Assembly: GCA_022575985.1 (NCBI GenBank)
Contig: JAKSXM010000014.1
Location: forward strand, 19,840,001-19,904,000
Length of the DNA: 64,000 nt
Direction: 5' to 3'
DNA from: Anagrus nilaparvatae
Lineage: Eukaryota > Arthropoda > Insecta > Hymenoptera > Mymaridae
Below the pieces are notes generated by a model. It was not told the DNA's origin. It saw nothing but the letters and a program-made list of their open reading frames with translations, and did no database searches. Positions 1-11,774 of this stretch are shown in pieces; the first letter of the stretch is position 1, and every line of letters begins with the position of its first letter. Both the position numbers and the translations under genes were made by a program.

Positions 1-874
1 CCAAAGATTCTAAAAATACAATATTTTTGATACCTATTTATATTTTTATATCTTGTTTTTTTATTTCTCAGGCCTTTTTGACTGTATTTGTTAAGGTTTT
101 TCTCTATATTACATAATTTTTCATTATAAGTAAACTTGTTTTATAAAAATTTTAACCTATTCAAATGGTTTTATGAAAGTGGATCCACCTTTTCTAAATA
201 TACAATAATTTTAATACTTATTTAATTTATTTATATCTCGTTTTTTAATTACGCTGGCCTGGTGGGCCGTATTTGTTTTAGTTTTCCTCTACATAGAATA
301 TTCTCTTATTATTAGTAAACTTGGTTTATATAAATTTTAACCAATTCAAATGGTTTCAAGCAAGTAGATCCAAAGATTCTAAAAATACAATATTTTTGAT
401 ACCTATTTATATTTTTATATCTTGTTTTTTTATTTCTCAGGCCTTTTTGACTGTATTTGTTTAGGTTTTTCTCTATTTTACATATTTTTTCATTATAAGT
501 AAACTTGTTTTATAAAAATTTTAACCTATTAAAATGGTTTCATGCAAGTGGATCCAACGTTTATAAAAATACAATAATTTTTATACCTATTTAAAAATTT
601 TATATTATGTTTTTTTATTTCTCAAGCCTTTTGGACTGTATTTGTTTAAGTTTTTTTCTATTTTATATATTTTTCTATTATAAGTAAACTTGGTTTATAA
701 GAATTTTAACCAATTCAAATGGTTTCATGAAAGTGGATCCACCTTTTCTAAATATACAATAATTTTAATACTTATTTAATTTATTTATATCTTGTTTTTT
801 AATTACGCTGGCCTGGTGGGCCGTATTTGTTTTAGTTTTCCTCTACATAGAATATTCTCTTATTATTAGTAAAC
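1..874 (+). repeat. Array segment: partial A1, C1, trimer A2-B-C1
   Basis: The window starts inside an A1 monomer at its CCAAAGATTC core. It is followed by C1 (136), A2 (321), B (505) and C1 (690). The C1 at 136 has TTTTATGAAAG, and the A at 321 has a TATATAAATT variant. No other content. Confidence 0.8.
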
Positions 875-1797
875 TTGGTTTATAAAAATTTTAACCAATT
901 CAAATGGTTTCAAGCAAGTAGATCCAAAGATTCTAAAAATACAATATTTTTGATACCTATTTATATTTTTATATCTTGTTTTTTTATTTCTCAGGCCTTT
1001 TTGACTGTATTTGTTAAGGTTTTTCTCTATTTTACATAATTTTTCATTATAAGTAAACTTGTTTTATAAAAATTTTAACCTATTCAAATGGTTTCATGAA
1101 AGTGGATCCACCTTTTCTAAATATACAATAATTTTAATACTTATTTAATTTATTTATATCTTGTTTTTTAATTACGCTGGCCTGAAGGGCCGTATTTGTT
1201 TAAGTTTTTCTCTACGTAGAATATTCTCTCATTATTAGTAACCTCAGTTTATAAAAATTTTAACCAATTCAAATGGTTTTATGCAAGTAGATCCAACGTT
1301 TATAAAAATACAATAATTTTGATACCTAATTAAATTTTTTATATCTTGTTTTTTTATTTCTCAGGCCTTTTGGACTGTATTTGTTTAGGTATTTCTCTAT
1401 TTTACATATTTTTTCATTATAAATAAACTTGGTTTATAAGAATTGTAACCAATTCAAATGGTTTCATGAAAGTGGATCCACCTTTTCTAAATATACAATA
1501 ATTTTAATACTTATTTAATTTATTTATATCTCGTTTTTTAATTACGCTGGCCTGGTGGGCCGTATTTGTTTTAGTTTTCCTTTACATAGAATATTCTCTT
1601 ATTATTAGTAAACTTGGTTTATAAAAATTTTAACCAATTCAAATGGTTTCAAGCAAGTAGATCCAAAGATTCTTAAAATACAATATTTTTGATACCTATT
1701 TATATTTTTATATCTTGTTTTTTTATTTCTCAGGCCTTTTTGACTGTATTTGTTTAGGTTTTTCTCTATTTTACATATTTTTTCATTATAATTAAAT

Positions 1798-1982
1798 TTG
1801 TTTTATAAAAATTTTAACCTATTCAAATGGTTTCATGCAAGTGGATCCAACGTTTATAAAAATACAATAATTTTGATACCTAATTAAATTTTTTATATCT
1901 TGTTTTTTTAATTCTCAGGCCTTTTGGACTGTATTTGTTTAGGTTTTTCTCTATTTTACATATTTTTTCATTATAAGTAAAC
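1798..1982 (+). repeat. Type B' monomer (B head, D-like middle)
   Basis: It has the B core TCATGCAAGTGGATCC and AACGTTTAT, but CCTAATTAAATT as in D, and TTTTTTTAATTCTCAGG with AATTC where other types have ATTTC. This is the B slot of the region 1 heptamer (1798, 5678, 6971, 10481, also 11959 and 12513). One derivative lies in region 2 at 29149. Confidence 0.78.
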
Positions 1983-2351
1983 TTGGTTTATAAGAATTTT
2001 AACCAATTCAAATGGTTTCATGAAAGTGGATCCACCTTTTCTAAATATACAATAATTTTAATACGTATTTAATTTATTTATATCTCGTTTTTTAATTACG
2101 CTGGCCTGGTGGGCCGTATTTGTTTTAGTTTTCCTCTACATAGAATATTCTCTTATTATTAGTAAACTTGGTTTATAAAAATTTTAACCAATTCAAATGG
2201 TTTCAAGCAAGTAGATCCAAAGATTCTAAAAATACAATATTTTTGATACCTATTTATATTTTTATATCTTGTTTTTTTATTTCTCAGGCCTTTTTGACTG
2301 TATTTGTTTAGGTTTTTCTCTATTTTACATATTTTTTCATTATAATTAAAT

Positions 2352-2536
2352 TTGTTTTATAAAAATTTTAACCTATTCAAATGGTTTCATGCAAGTGGAT
2401 CCAACGTTTATAAAAATACAATAATTTTTATACCTATTCAAAATTTTTATATTATGTTTTTTTATTTCTCAGGCCTTTTGGACTGTATTTGTTTAAGTTT
2501 TTTTCTATTTTATATATTTTTCTATTATAAGTAAAC
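2352..2536 (+). repeat. Type B'' monomer (region 1 pentamer-specific)
   Basis: It reads AATTTTTATACCTATTCAAA and TTTTATATTATG, which leave one frame open for 60 codons from a TTG. Copies at 2352, 7525, 11035 and 13067 give the same 60-residue translation. All four occupy position 2 of the pentamer A2-B''-C2-D-C1, so the marker tracks module copying and is no sign of coding. Confidence 0.8.
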
Positions 2537-3091
2537 TTGGTTTATAAGAATTTTAACCAATTCAAATGGTTTCATGAAAGTGGATCCACCTTTTCTAAAT
2601 ATACAATAATTTTAATACTTATTAAATTTATTTATATCTTGTTTTTTAATTACGCTGGCCTGAAGGGCCGTATTTGTTTAAGTTTTTCTCTACGTAGAGT
2701 ATTCTCTCATTATTAGTAACCTGAGTTTATAAAAATTTTAACCAATTCAAATGGTTTTATGCAAGTAGATCCAACGTTTATAAAAATACAATAATTTTGA
2801 TAACTTATTAAATTTTTTATATCTTGTTTTTTTATTTCTCAGATCTTTTGGACTGTATTTGTTTAGGTTTTTCTCTATTTTACATATTTTTTCATTATAT
2901 GTAAACTTGGTTTATAAGAATTTTAACCAATTCAAATGGTTTCATGAAAGTGGATCCACCTTTTCTAAATATACAATAATTTTAATACTTATTTAATTTA
3001 TTTATATCTCGTTTTTTAATTACGCTGGCCTGGTGGGCCGTATTTGTTTTAGTTTTCCTCTACATAGAATATTCTCTTATTATTAGTAAAC

Positions 3092-4754
3092 TTGGTTTAT
3101 AAAAATTTTAACCAATTCAAATGGTTTCAAGCAAGTAGATCCAAAGATTCTAAAAATACAATATTTTTGATACCTATTTATATATTTATATCTTGTTTTT
3201 TTATTTCTCAGGCCTTTTGGACTGTATTTGTTAAGGTTTTTCTCTATTTTACATAATTTTTCATTATAAGTAAACTTGTTTTATAAAAATTTTAACCTAT
3301 TCAAATGGTTTCATGAAAGTGGATCCACCTTTTCTAAATATACAATAATTTTAATACTTATTTAATTTATTTATATCTTTTTTTTTAATTACGCTGGCCT
3401 GAAGGGCCGTATTTGTTTTAGTTTTCCTCTACGTAGAATATTCACTTATTATTAGTAAAAATGGTTTATAAAAATTTTAACCAATTCAAATGGTTTTATG
3501 CAAGTAGATCCAACGTTTATAAAAATACAATAATTTTGATACCTAATTAAATTTTTTATATCTTGTTTTTTTATTTCTCAGGCCTTTTGGACTGTATTTG
3601 TTTAGGTTTTTCTCTATTTTACATATTTTTTCATTATAAATAAACTTGGTTTATAAGAATTTTAACCAATTCAAATGGTTTCATGAAAGTGCATCCACCT
3701 TTTCTAAATATACAATAATTTTAATACTTATTTAATTTATTTATATCTCGTTTTTTAATTACGCTGGCCTGAAGGGCCGTATTTGTTTAAGTTTTTCTCT
3801 ACGTAGAATATTCTCTCATTATTAGTAACCTGAGTTTATAAAAATTTTAACCAATTCAAATGGTTTTATGCAAGTAGATCCAACGTTTATAAAAATACAA
3901 TAATTTTGATACCTAATTAAATTTTTTATATCTTGTTTTTTTATTTCTTAGGCCTTTTGGACTGTATTTGTTTAGGTTTTTCTCTATTTTACATATTTTT
4001 TCATTATAAGTAAACTTGGTTTATAAGAATTTTAACCAATTCAAATGGTTTCATGAAAGTGGATCCACCTTTTCTAAATATACAATAATTTTAATACTTA
4101 TTTAATTTATTTATATCTCGTTTTTTAATTACGCTGGCCTGGTGGGCCGTATTTGTTTTAGTTTTCCTCTACATAGAATATTCTCTTATTATTAGTAAAC
4201 TTGGTTTATAAAAATTTTAACCAATTCAAATGGTTTCAAGCAAGTAGATCCAAAGATTCTAAAAATACAATATTTTTGATACCTATTTATATTTTTATAT
4301 CTTGTTTTTTTATTTCTCAGGCCTTTTTGCCTGTATTTGTTTAGGTTTTTCTCTATTTTACATATTTTTTCATTATAAGTAAACTTGTTTTATAAAAATT
4401 TTAACCTATTCAAATGGTTTCATGCAAGTGGATCCAACGTTTATAAAAATACAATAATTTTTATACCTATTTAAAAATTTTATATTATGTTTTTTTATTT
4501 CTCAGGCCTTTTGGACTGTATTTGTTTAAGTTTTTTTCTATTTTATATATTTTTCTATTATATGTAAACTTGGTTTATAAGAATTTTAACCAATTCAAAT
4601 GGTTTCATGAAAGTGGATCCACCTTTTCTAAATATACAATAATTTTAATACTTATTTAATTTATTTATATCTTGTTTTTTAATTACGCTGGCCTGGTGGG
4701 CCGTATTTGTTTTAGTTTTCCTCTACATAGAATATTCTCTTATTATTAGTAAAC
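3092..4754 (+). repeat. Nonamer: heptamer with an extra C2-D dimer
   Basis: Order A1 3092, C2 3276, D 3461, C2 3646, D 3831, C1 4016, A2 4201, B 4385, C1 4570. The repeated C2-D pair (370 bp) is the sole expansion relative to the heptamer. The first C2 has a T run ATCTTTTTTTTTAATT, TTCACTT and AGTAAAAATGG; the second has GTGCATCCACC, which destroys the BamHI site. Confidence 0.82.
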
Positions 4755-6047
4755 TTGGTTTATAAAAATTTTAACCAATTCAAATGGTTTCAAGCAAGTA
4801 GATCCAAAGATTCTATAAATACAATATTTTTGATACCTATTTATATTTTTATATCTTGTTTTTTTATTTCTCAGGCCTTTTTGACTGTATTTGTTAAGGT
4901 TTTTCTCTATTTTACATAATTTTTCATTATAAGTAAACTTGTTTTATAAAAATTTTAACCTATTCAAATGGTTTCATGAAAGTGGATCCACCTTTTCTAA
5001 ATATACAATAATTTTAATACTTATTTAATTTATTTATATCTTGTTTTTTAATTACGCTGGCCTGAAGGGCCGTATTTGTTTAAGTTTTTCTCTACGTAGA
5101 ATATTCTCTCATTATTAGTAACCTGAGTTTATAAAAATTTTAACCAATTCAAATGGTTTTATGCAAGTAGATCCAACGTTTATAAAAATACAATAATTTT
5201 GATACCTAATTAAATTTTTTATATCTTGTTTTTTTATTTCTCAGGCCTTTTGGACTGTATTTGTTTAGGTTTTTCTCTATTTTACATATTTTTTCATTAT
5301 AAATAAACTTGGTTTATAAGAATTTTAACCAATTCAAATGGTTTCATGAAAGTGGATCCACCTTTTCTAAATATACAATAATTTTAATACTTATTTAATT
5401 TATTTTTATCTCGTTTTTTAATTACGCTGGCCTGGTGGGCCGTAATTGTTTTAGTTTTCCTCTACATAGAATATTCTCTTATTATTAGTAAACTTGGTTT
5501 ATAAAAATTTTAACCAATTCAAATGGTTTCAAGCAAGTAGATCCAAAGATTCTAAAAATACAATATTTTTGATACCTATTTATATTTTTATATCTTATTT
5601 TTTTATTTCTCAGGCCTTTTTGACTGTATTTGTTTAGGTTTTTCTCTATTTTACATATTTTTTCATTATAATTAAATTTGTTTTATAAAAATTTTTACCT
5701 ATTCAAATGGTTTCATGCAAGTGGATCCAACGTTTATAAAAATACAATAATTTTGATACCTAATTAAATTTTTTATATCTTGTTTTTTTAATTCTCAGGC
5801 CTTTTGGACTGTATTTGTTTAGGTTTTTCTCTATTTTACATATTTTTTCATTATAAGTAAACTTGGTTTATAAGAATTTTAACCAATTCAAATGGTTTCA
5901 TGAAAGTGGATCCACCTTTTCTAAATATACAATAATTTTAATACTTATTTAATTTATTTATATCTCGTTTTTTAATTACGCTGGCCTGGTGGGCCGTATT
6001 TGTTTTAGTTTTCCTCTACATAGAATATTCTCTTATTATTAGTAAAC
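4755..6047 (+). repeat. Heptamer A1-C2-D-C1-A2-B'-C1, tandem copy a
   Basis: A 1293-bp heptamer followed directly by another at 6048. Private variants CGTAATTG (about 5441) and AAATTTTTACC (about 5688) are shared with the heptamer at 9558 (offset 4803 bp) and not with its immediate neighbour. Confidence 0.84.
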
Positions 6048-8264
6048 TTGGTTTATAAAAATTTTAACCAATTCAAATGGTTTCAAGCAAGTAGATCCAA
6101 AGATTCTAAAAATACAATATTTTTGATACCTATTTATATTTTTATATCTTGTTTTTTTATTTCTCAGGCCTTTTTGACTGTATTTGTTAAGGTTTTTCTC
6201 TATTTTACATAATTTTTCATTATAAGTAAACTTGTTTTATAAAAATTTTAACCTATTCAAATGGTTTCATGAAAGTGGATCCACCTTTTCTAAATATACA
6301 ATAATTTTAATACTTATTTAATTTATTTATATCTTGTTTTTTAATTACGCTGGCCTGAAGGGCCGTATTTGTTTAAGTTTTTCTCTACGTAGAATATTCT
6401 CTCATTATTAGTAACCTCAGTTTATAAAAATTTTAACCAATTCAAATGGTTTTATGCAAGTAGATCCAACGTTTATAAAAATACAATAATTTTGATACCT
6501 AATTAAATTTTTTATATCTTGTTTTTTTATTTCTCAGGCCTTTTGGACTGTATTTGTTTAGGTATTTCTCTATTTTACATATTTTTTCATTATAAATAAA
6601 CTTGGTTTATAAGAATTTTAACCAATTCAAATGGTTTCATGAAAGTGGATCCACCTTTTCTAAATATACAATAATTTTAATACTTATTTAATTTATTTAT
6701 ATCTCGTTTTTTAATTACGCTGGCCTGGTGGGCCGTATTTGTTTTAGTTTTCCTTTACATAGAATATTCTCTTATTATTAGTAAACTTGGTTTATAAAAA
6801 TTTTAACCAATTCAAATGGTTTCAAGCAAGTAGATCCAAAGATTCTTAAAATACAATATTTTTGATACCTATTTATATTTTTATATCTTGTTTTTTTATT
6901 TCTCAGGCCTTTTTGACTGTATTTGTTTAGGTTTTTCTCTATTTTACATATTTTTTCATTATAATTAAATTTGTTTTATAAAAATTTTAACCTATTCAAA
7001 TGGTTTCATGCAAGTGGATCCAACGTTTATAAAAATACAATAATTTTGATACCTAATTAAATTTTTTATATCTTGTTTTTTTAATTCTCAGGCCTTTTGG
7101 ACTGTATTTGTTTAGGTTTTTCTCTATTTTACATATTTTTTCATTATAAGTAAACTTGGTTTATAAGAATTTTAACCAATTCAAATGGTTTCATGAAAGT
7201 GGATCCACCTTTTCTAAATATACAATAATTTTAATACGTATTTAATTTATTTATATCTCGTTTTTTAATTACGCTGGCCTGGTGGGCCGTATTTGTTTTA
7301 GTTTTCCTCTACATAGAATATTCTCTTATTATTAGTAAACTTGGTTTATAAAAATTTTAACCAATTCAAATGGTTTCAAGCAAGTAGATCCAAAGATTCT
7401 AAAAATACAATATTTTTGATACCTATTTATATTTTTATATCTTGTTTTTTTATTTCTCAGGCCTTTTTGACTGTATTTGTTTAGGTTTTTCTCTATTTTA
7501 CATATTTTTTCATTATAATTAAATTTGTTTTATAAAAATTTTAACCTATTCAAATGGTTTCATGCAAGTGGATCCAACGTTTATAAAAATACAATAATTT
7601 TTATACCTATTCAAAATTTTTATATTATGTTTTTTTATTTCTCAGGCCTTTTGGACTGTATTTGTTTAAGTTTTTTTCTATTTTATATATTTTTCTATTA
7701 TAAGTAAACTTGGTTTATAAGAATTTTAACCAATTCAAATGGTTTCATGAAAGTGGATCCACCTTTTCTAAATATACAATAATTTTAATACTTATTAAAT
7801 TTATTTATATCTTGTTTTTTAATTACGCTGGCCTGAAGGGCCGTATTTGTTTAAGTTTTTCTCTACGTAGAGTATTCTCTCATTATTAGTAACCTGAGTT
7901 TATAAAAATTTTAACCAATTCAAATGGTTTTATGCAAGTAGATCCAACGTTTATAAAAATACAATAATTTTGATACCTAATTAAATTTTTTATATCTTGT
8001 TTTTTTATTTCTCAGATCTTTTGGACTGTATTTGTTTAGGTTTTTCTCTATTTTACATATTTTTTCATTATAAGTAAACTTGGTTTATAAGAATTTTAAC
8101 CAATTCAAATGGTTTCATGAAAGTGGATCCACCTTTTCTAAATATACAATAATTTTAATACTTATTTAATTTATTTATATCTCGTTTTTTAATTACGCTG
8201 GCCTGGTGGGCCGTATTTGTTTTAGTTTTCCTCTACATAGAATATTCTCTTATTATTAGTAAAC
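6048..8264 (+). repeat. 12-mer supermodule, copy 2
   Basis: Heptamer 6048-7340 and pentamer 7341-8264, collinear with 875-3091 at an offset of 5173 bp. Reading by eye I found only a handful of differences over 2.2 kb (for example near 1445/6618, 2801/7974 and 2899/8072), so the copies are recent or have been homogenised. Confidence 0.87.
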
Positions 8265-9557
8265 ATGGTTTATAAAAATTTTAACCAATTCAAATGGTAT
8301 CAAGCAAGTAGATCCAAAGATTCTAAAAATACAATATTTTTGATACCTATTTATATTTTTATATCTTGTTTTTTTATTTCTCAGGCCTTTTTGACTGTAT
8401 TTGTTTAGGTTTTTCTCTATTTTACATATTTTTTCATTATAATTAAATTTGTTTTATAAAAATTTTAACCTATTCAAATGGTTTCATGCAAGTGGATCCA
8501 ACGTTTATAAAAATACAATAATTTTTATACCTATTTAAAATTTTTATATTATGTTTTTTTATTTCTCAGGCCTTTTGGACTGTATTTGTTTAAGTTTTTC
8601 TCTATTTTATATATTTTTCTATTATAAGTAAACTTGGTTTATAAGAATTTTAACCAATTCAAATGGTTTCATGAAAGTGGATCCACCTTTTCTAAATATA
8701 CAATAATTTTAATACTTATTTAATTTATTTATATCTTGTTTTTTAATTACGCTGGCCTGGTGGGCCGTATTTGTTTTAGTTTTCCTCTACATAGAATATT
8801 CTCTTATTATTAGTAAACTTGGTTTATAAAAATTTTAACCAATTCAAATGGTTTCAAGCAAGTAGATCCAAAGATTCTAAAAATACAATATTTTTGATAC
8901 CTATTTATATATTTATATCTTGTTTTTTTATTTCTCAGGCCTTTTGGACTGTATTTGTTAAGGTTTTTCTCTATTTTACATAATTTTTCATTATAAGTAA
9001 ACTTGTTTTATAAAAATTTTAACCTATTCAAATGGTTTCATGAAAGTGGATCCACCTTTTCTAAATATACAATAATTTTAATACTTATTTAATTTATTTA
9101 TATCTTTTTTTTTAATTACGCTGGCCTGAAGGGCCGTATTTGTTTTAGTTTTCCTCTACGTAGAATATTCACTTATTATTAGTAAAAATGGTTTATAAAA
9201 ATTTTAACCAATTCAAATGGTTTTATGCAAGTAGATCCAACGTTTATAAAAATACAATAATTTTGATACCTAATTAAATTTTTTATATCTTGTTTTTTTA
9301 TTTCTCAGGCCTTTTTGACTGTATTTGTTTAGGTTTTTCTCTATTTTACATATTTTTTCATTATAATTAAATTTGTTTTATAAAAATTTTAACCTATTCA
9401 AATGGTTTCATGCAAGTGGATCCACCTTTTCTAAATATACAATAATTTTAATACTTATTTAATTTATTTATATCTCGTTTTTTAATTACGCTGGCCTCGT
9501 GGGCCGTATTTGTTTTAGTTTTCTTCTACATAGAATATTCTCTTATTATTAGTAAAC
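8265..9557 (+). repeat. Trimer A2-B-C1 plus truncated heptamer ending in a chimera
   Basis: Trimer at 8265-8818, then A1 8819, C2 9003, D 9188 and a recombinant monomer at 9373. A1-C2-D matches 3092-3645 at an offset of 5727 bp, including the rare T run, TTCACTT and AGTAAAAATGG. D 9188 has acquired an A2 tail (TTTTTGACTG, ATTAAATTTG). Confidence 0.83.
9373..9557 (+). repeat. Chimeric B/C monomer
   Basis: It starts as a B following A (TTGTTTTAT, ACCTATTC, CATGCAAGTGGATCC), then changes at GGATCC to C sequence (ACCTTTTCTAAATATAC) and ends as C1 with the unusual spacer TCGTG in its GGCC motif. The breakpoint falls in GTGGATCC, shared by B and C. Confidence 0.85.
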
Positions 9558-11774
9558 TTGGTTTATAAAAATTTTAACCAATTCAAATGGTTTCAAGCAA
9601 GTAGATCCAAAGATTCTAAAAATACAATATTTTTGATACCTATTTATATTTTTATATCTTTTTTTTTTATTTCTCAGGCCTTTTTGACTGTATTTGTTAA
9701 GGTTTTTCTCTATTTTACATAATTTTTCATTATAAGTAGACTTGTTTTATAAAAATTTTAACCTATTCAAATGGTTTCATGAAAGTGGATCCACCTTTTC
9801 TAAATATACAATAATTTTAATACTTATTTAATTTATTTATATCTTGTTTTTTAATTACGCTGGCCTGAAGGGCCGTATTTGTTTAAGTTTTTCTCTACGT
9901 AGAATATTCTCTCATTATTAGTAACCTGAGTTTATAAAAATTTTAACCAATTCAAATGGTTTTATGCAAGTAGATCCAACGTTTATAAAAATACAATAAT
10001 TTTGATACCTAATTAAATTTTTTATATCTTGTTTTTTTATTTCTTAGGCCTTTTGGACTGTATTTGTTTAGGTTTTTCTCTATTTTACATATTTTTTCAT
10101 TATAAGTAAACTTGGTTTATAAGAATTTTAACCAATTCAAATGGTTTCATGAAAGTGGATCCACCTTTTCTAAATATACAATAATTTTAATACTTATTTA
10201 ATTTATTTATATCTCGTTTTTTAATTACGCTGGCCTGGTGGGCCGTAATTGTTTTAGTTTTCCTCTACATAGAATATTCTCTTATTATTAGTAAACTTGG
10301 TTTATAAAAATTTTAACCAATTCAAATGGTTTCAAGCAAGTAGATCCAAAGATTCTAAAAATACAATATTTTTGATACCTATTTATATTTTTATATCTTG
10401 TTTTTTTATTTCTCAGGCCTTTTTGACTGTATTTGTTTAGGTTTTTCTCTATTTTACATATTTTTTCATTATAATTAAATTTGTTTTATAAAAATTTTTA
10501 CCTATTCAAATGGTTTCATGCAAGTGGATCCAACGTTTATAAAAATACAATAATTTTGATACCTAATTAAATTTTTTATATCTTGTTTTTTTAATTCTCA
10601 GGCCTTTTGGACTGTATTTGTTTAGGTTTTTCTCTATTTTACATATTTTTTCATTATAAGTAAACTTGGTTTATAAGAATTTTAACCAATTCAAATGGTT
10701 TCATGAAAGTGGATCCACCTTTTCTAAATATACAATAATTTTAATACTTATTTAATTTATTTATATCTCGTTTTTTAATTACGCTGGCCTGGTGGGCCGT
10801 ATTTGTTTTAGTTTTCCTCTACATAGAATATTCTCTTATTATTAGTAAACTTGGTTTATAAAAATTTTAACCAATTCAAATGGTTTCAAGCAAGTAGATC
10901 CAAAGATTCTAAAAATACAATATTTTTGATACCTATTTATATTTTTATATCTTGTTTTTTTATTTCTCAGGCCTTTTTGACTGTATTTGTTTAGGTTTTT
11001 CTCTATTTTACATATTTTTTCATTATAATTAAATTTGTTTTATAAAAATTTTAACCTATTCAAATGGTTTCATGCAAGTGGATCCAACGTTTATAAAAAT
11101 ACAATAATTTTTATACCTATTCAAAATTTTTATATTATGTTTTTTTATTTCTCAGGCCTTTTGGACTGTATTTGTTTAAGTTTTTTTCTATTTTATATAT
11201 TTTTCTATTATAAGTAAACTTGGTTTATAAGAATTTTAACCAATTCAAATGGTTTCATGAAAGTGGATCCACCTTTTCTAAATATACAATAATTTTAATA
11301 CTTATTAAATTTATTTATATCTTGTTTTTTAATTACGCTGGCCTGAAGGGCCGTATTTGTTTAAGTTTTTCTCTACGTAGAGTATTCTCTCATTATTAGT
11401 AACCTGAGTTTATAAAAATTTTAACCAATTCAAATGGTTTTATGCAAGTAGATCCAACGTTTATAAAAATACAATAATTTTGATACCTAATTAAATTTTT
11501 TATATCTTGTTTTTTTATTTCTCAGATCTTTTGGACTGTATTTGTTTAGGTTTTTCTCTATTTTACATATTTTTTCATTATAAGTAAACTTGGTTTATAA
11601 GAATTTTAACCAATTCAAATGGTTTCATGAAAGTGGATCCACCTTTTCTAAATATACAATAATTTTAATACTTATTTAATTTATTTATATCTCGTTTTTT
11701 AATTACGCTGGCCTGGTGGGCCGTATTTGTTTTAGTTTTCCTCTACATAGAATATTCTCTTATTATTAGTAAAC
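9558..11774 (+). repeat. 12-mer supermodule, copy 3
   Basis: Heptamer 9558-10850 and pentamer 10851-11774. The heptamer resembles the one at 4755. Its D (9927) instead shares TTCTTAGG with 3831 (offset 6096 bp), and the pentamer matches 7341 (offset 3510 bp). The copy is thus a mosaic of several parental units. Confidence 0.83.

Larger units (their letters stand above)
875..3091 (+). repeat. 12-mer supermodule, copy 1 (heptamer + pentamer)
   Basis: Heptamer at 875-2167 (A1 875, C2 1059, D 1244, C1 1429, A2 1614, B' 1798, C1 1983) followed by pentamer 2168-3091 (A2, B'' 2352, C2 2537, D 2722, C1 2907). Rare variants here include TAACCTCAG (1241), AGGTATTTC (about 1388), AATACGTATT (about 2061), TACGTAGAG (about 2691) and CAGATCTTTTGG (about 2841). 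They recur exactly 5173 bp downstream. Confidence 0.87.
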
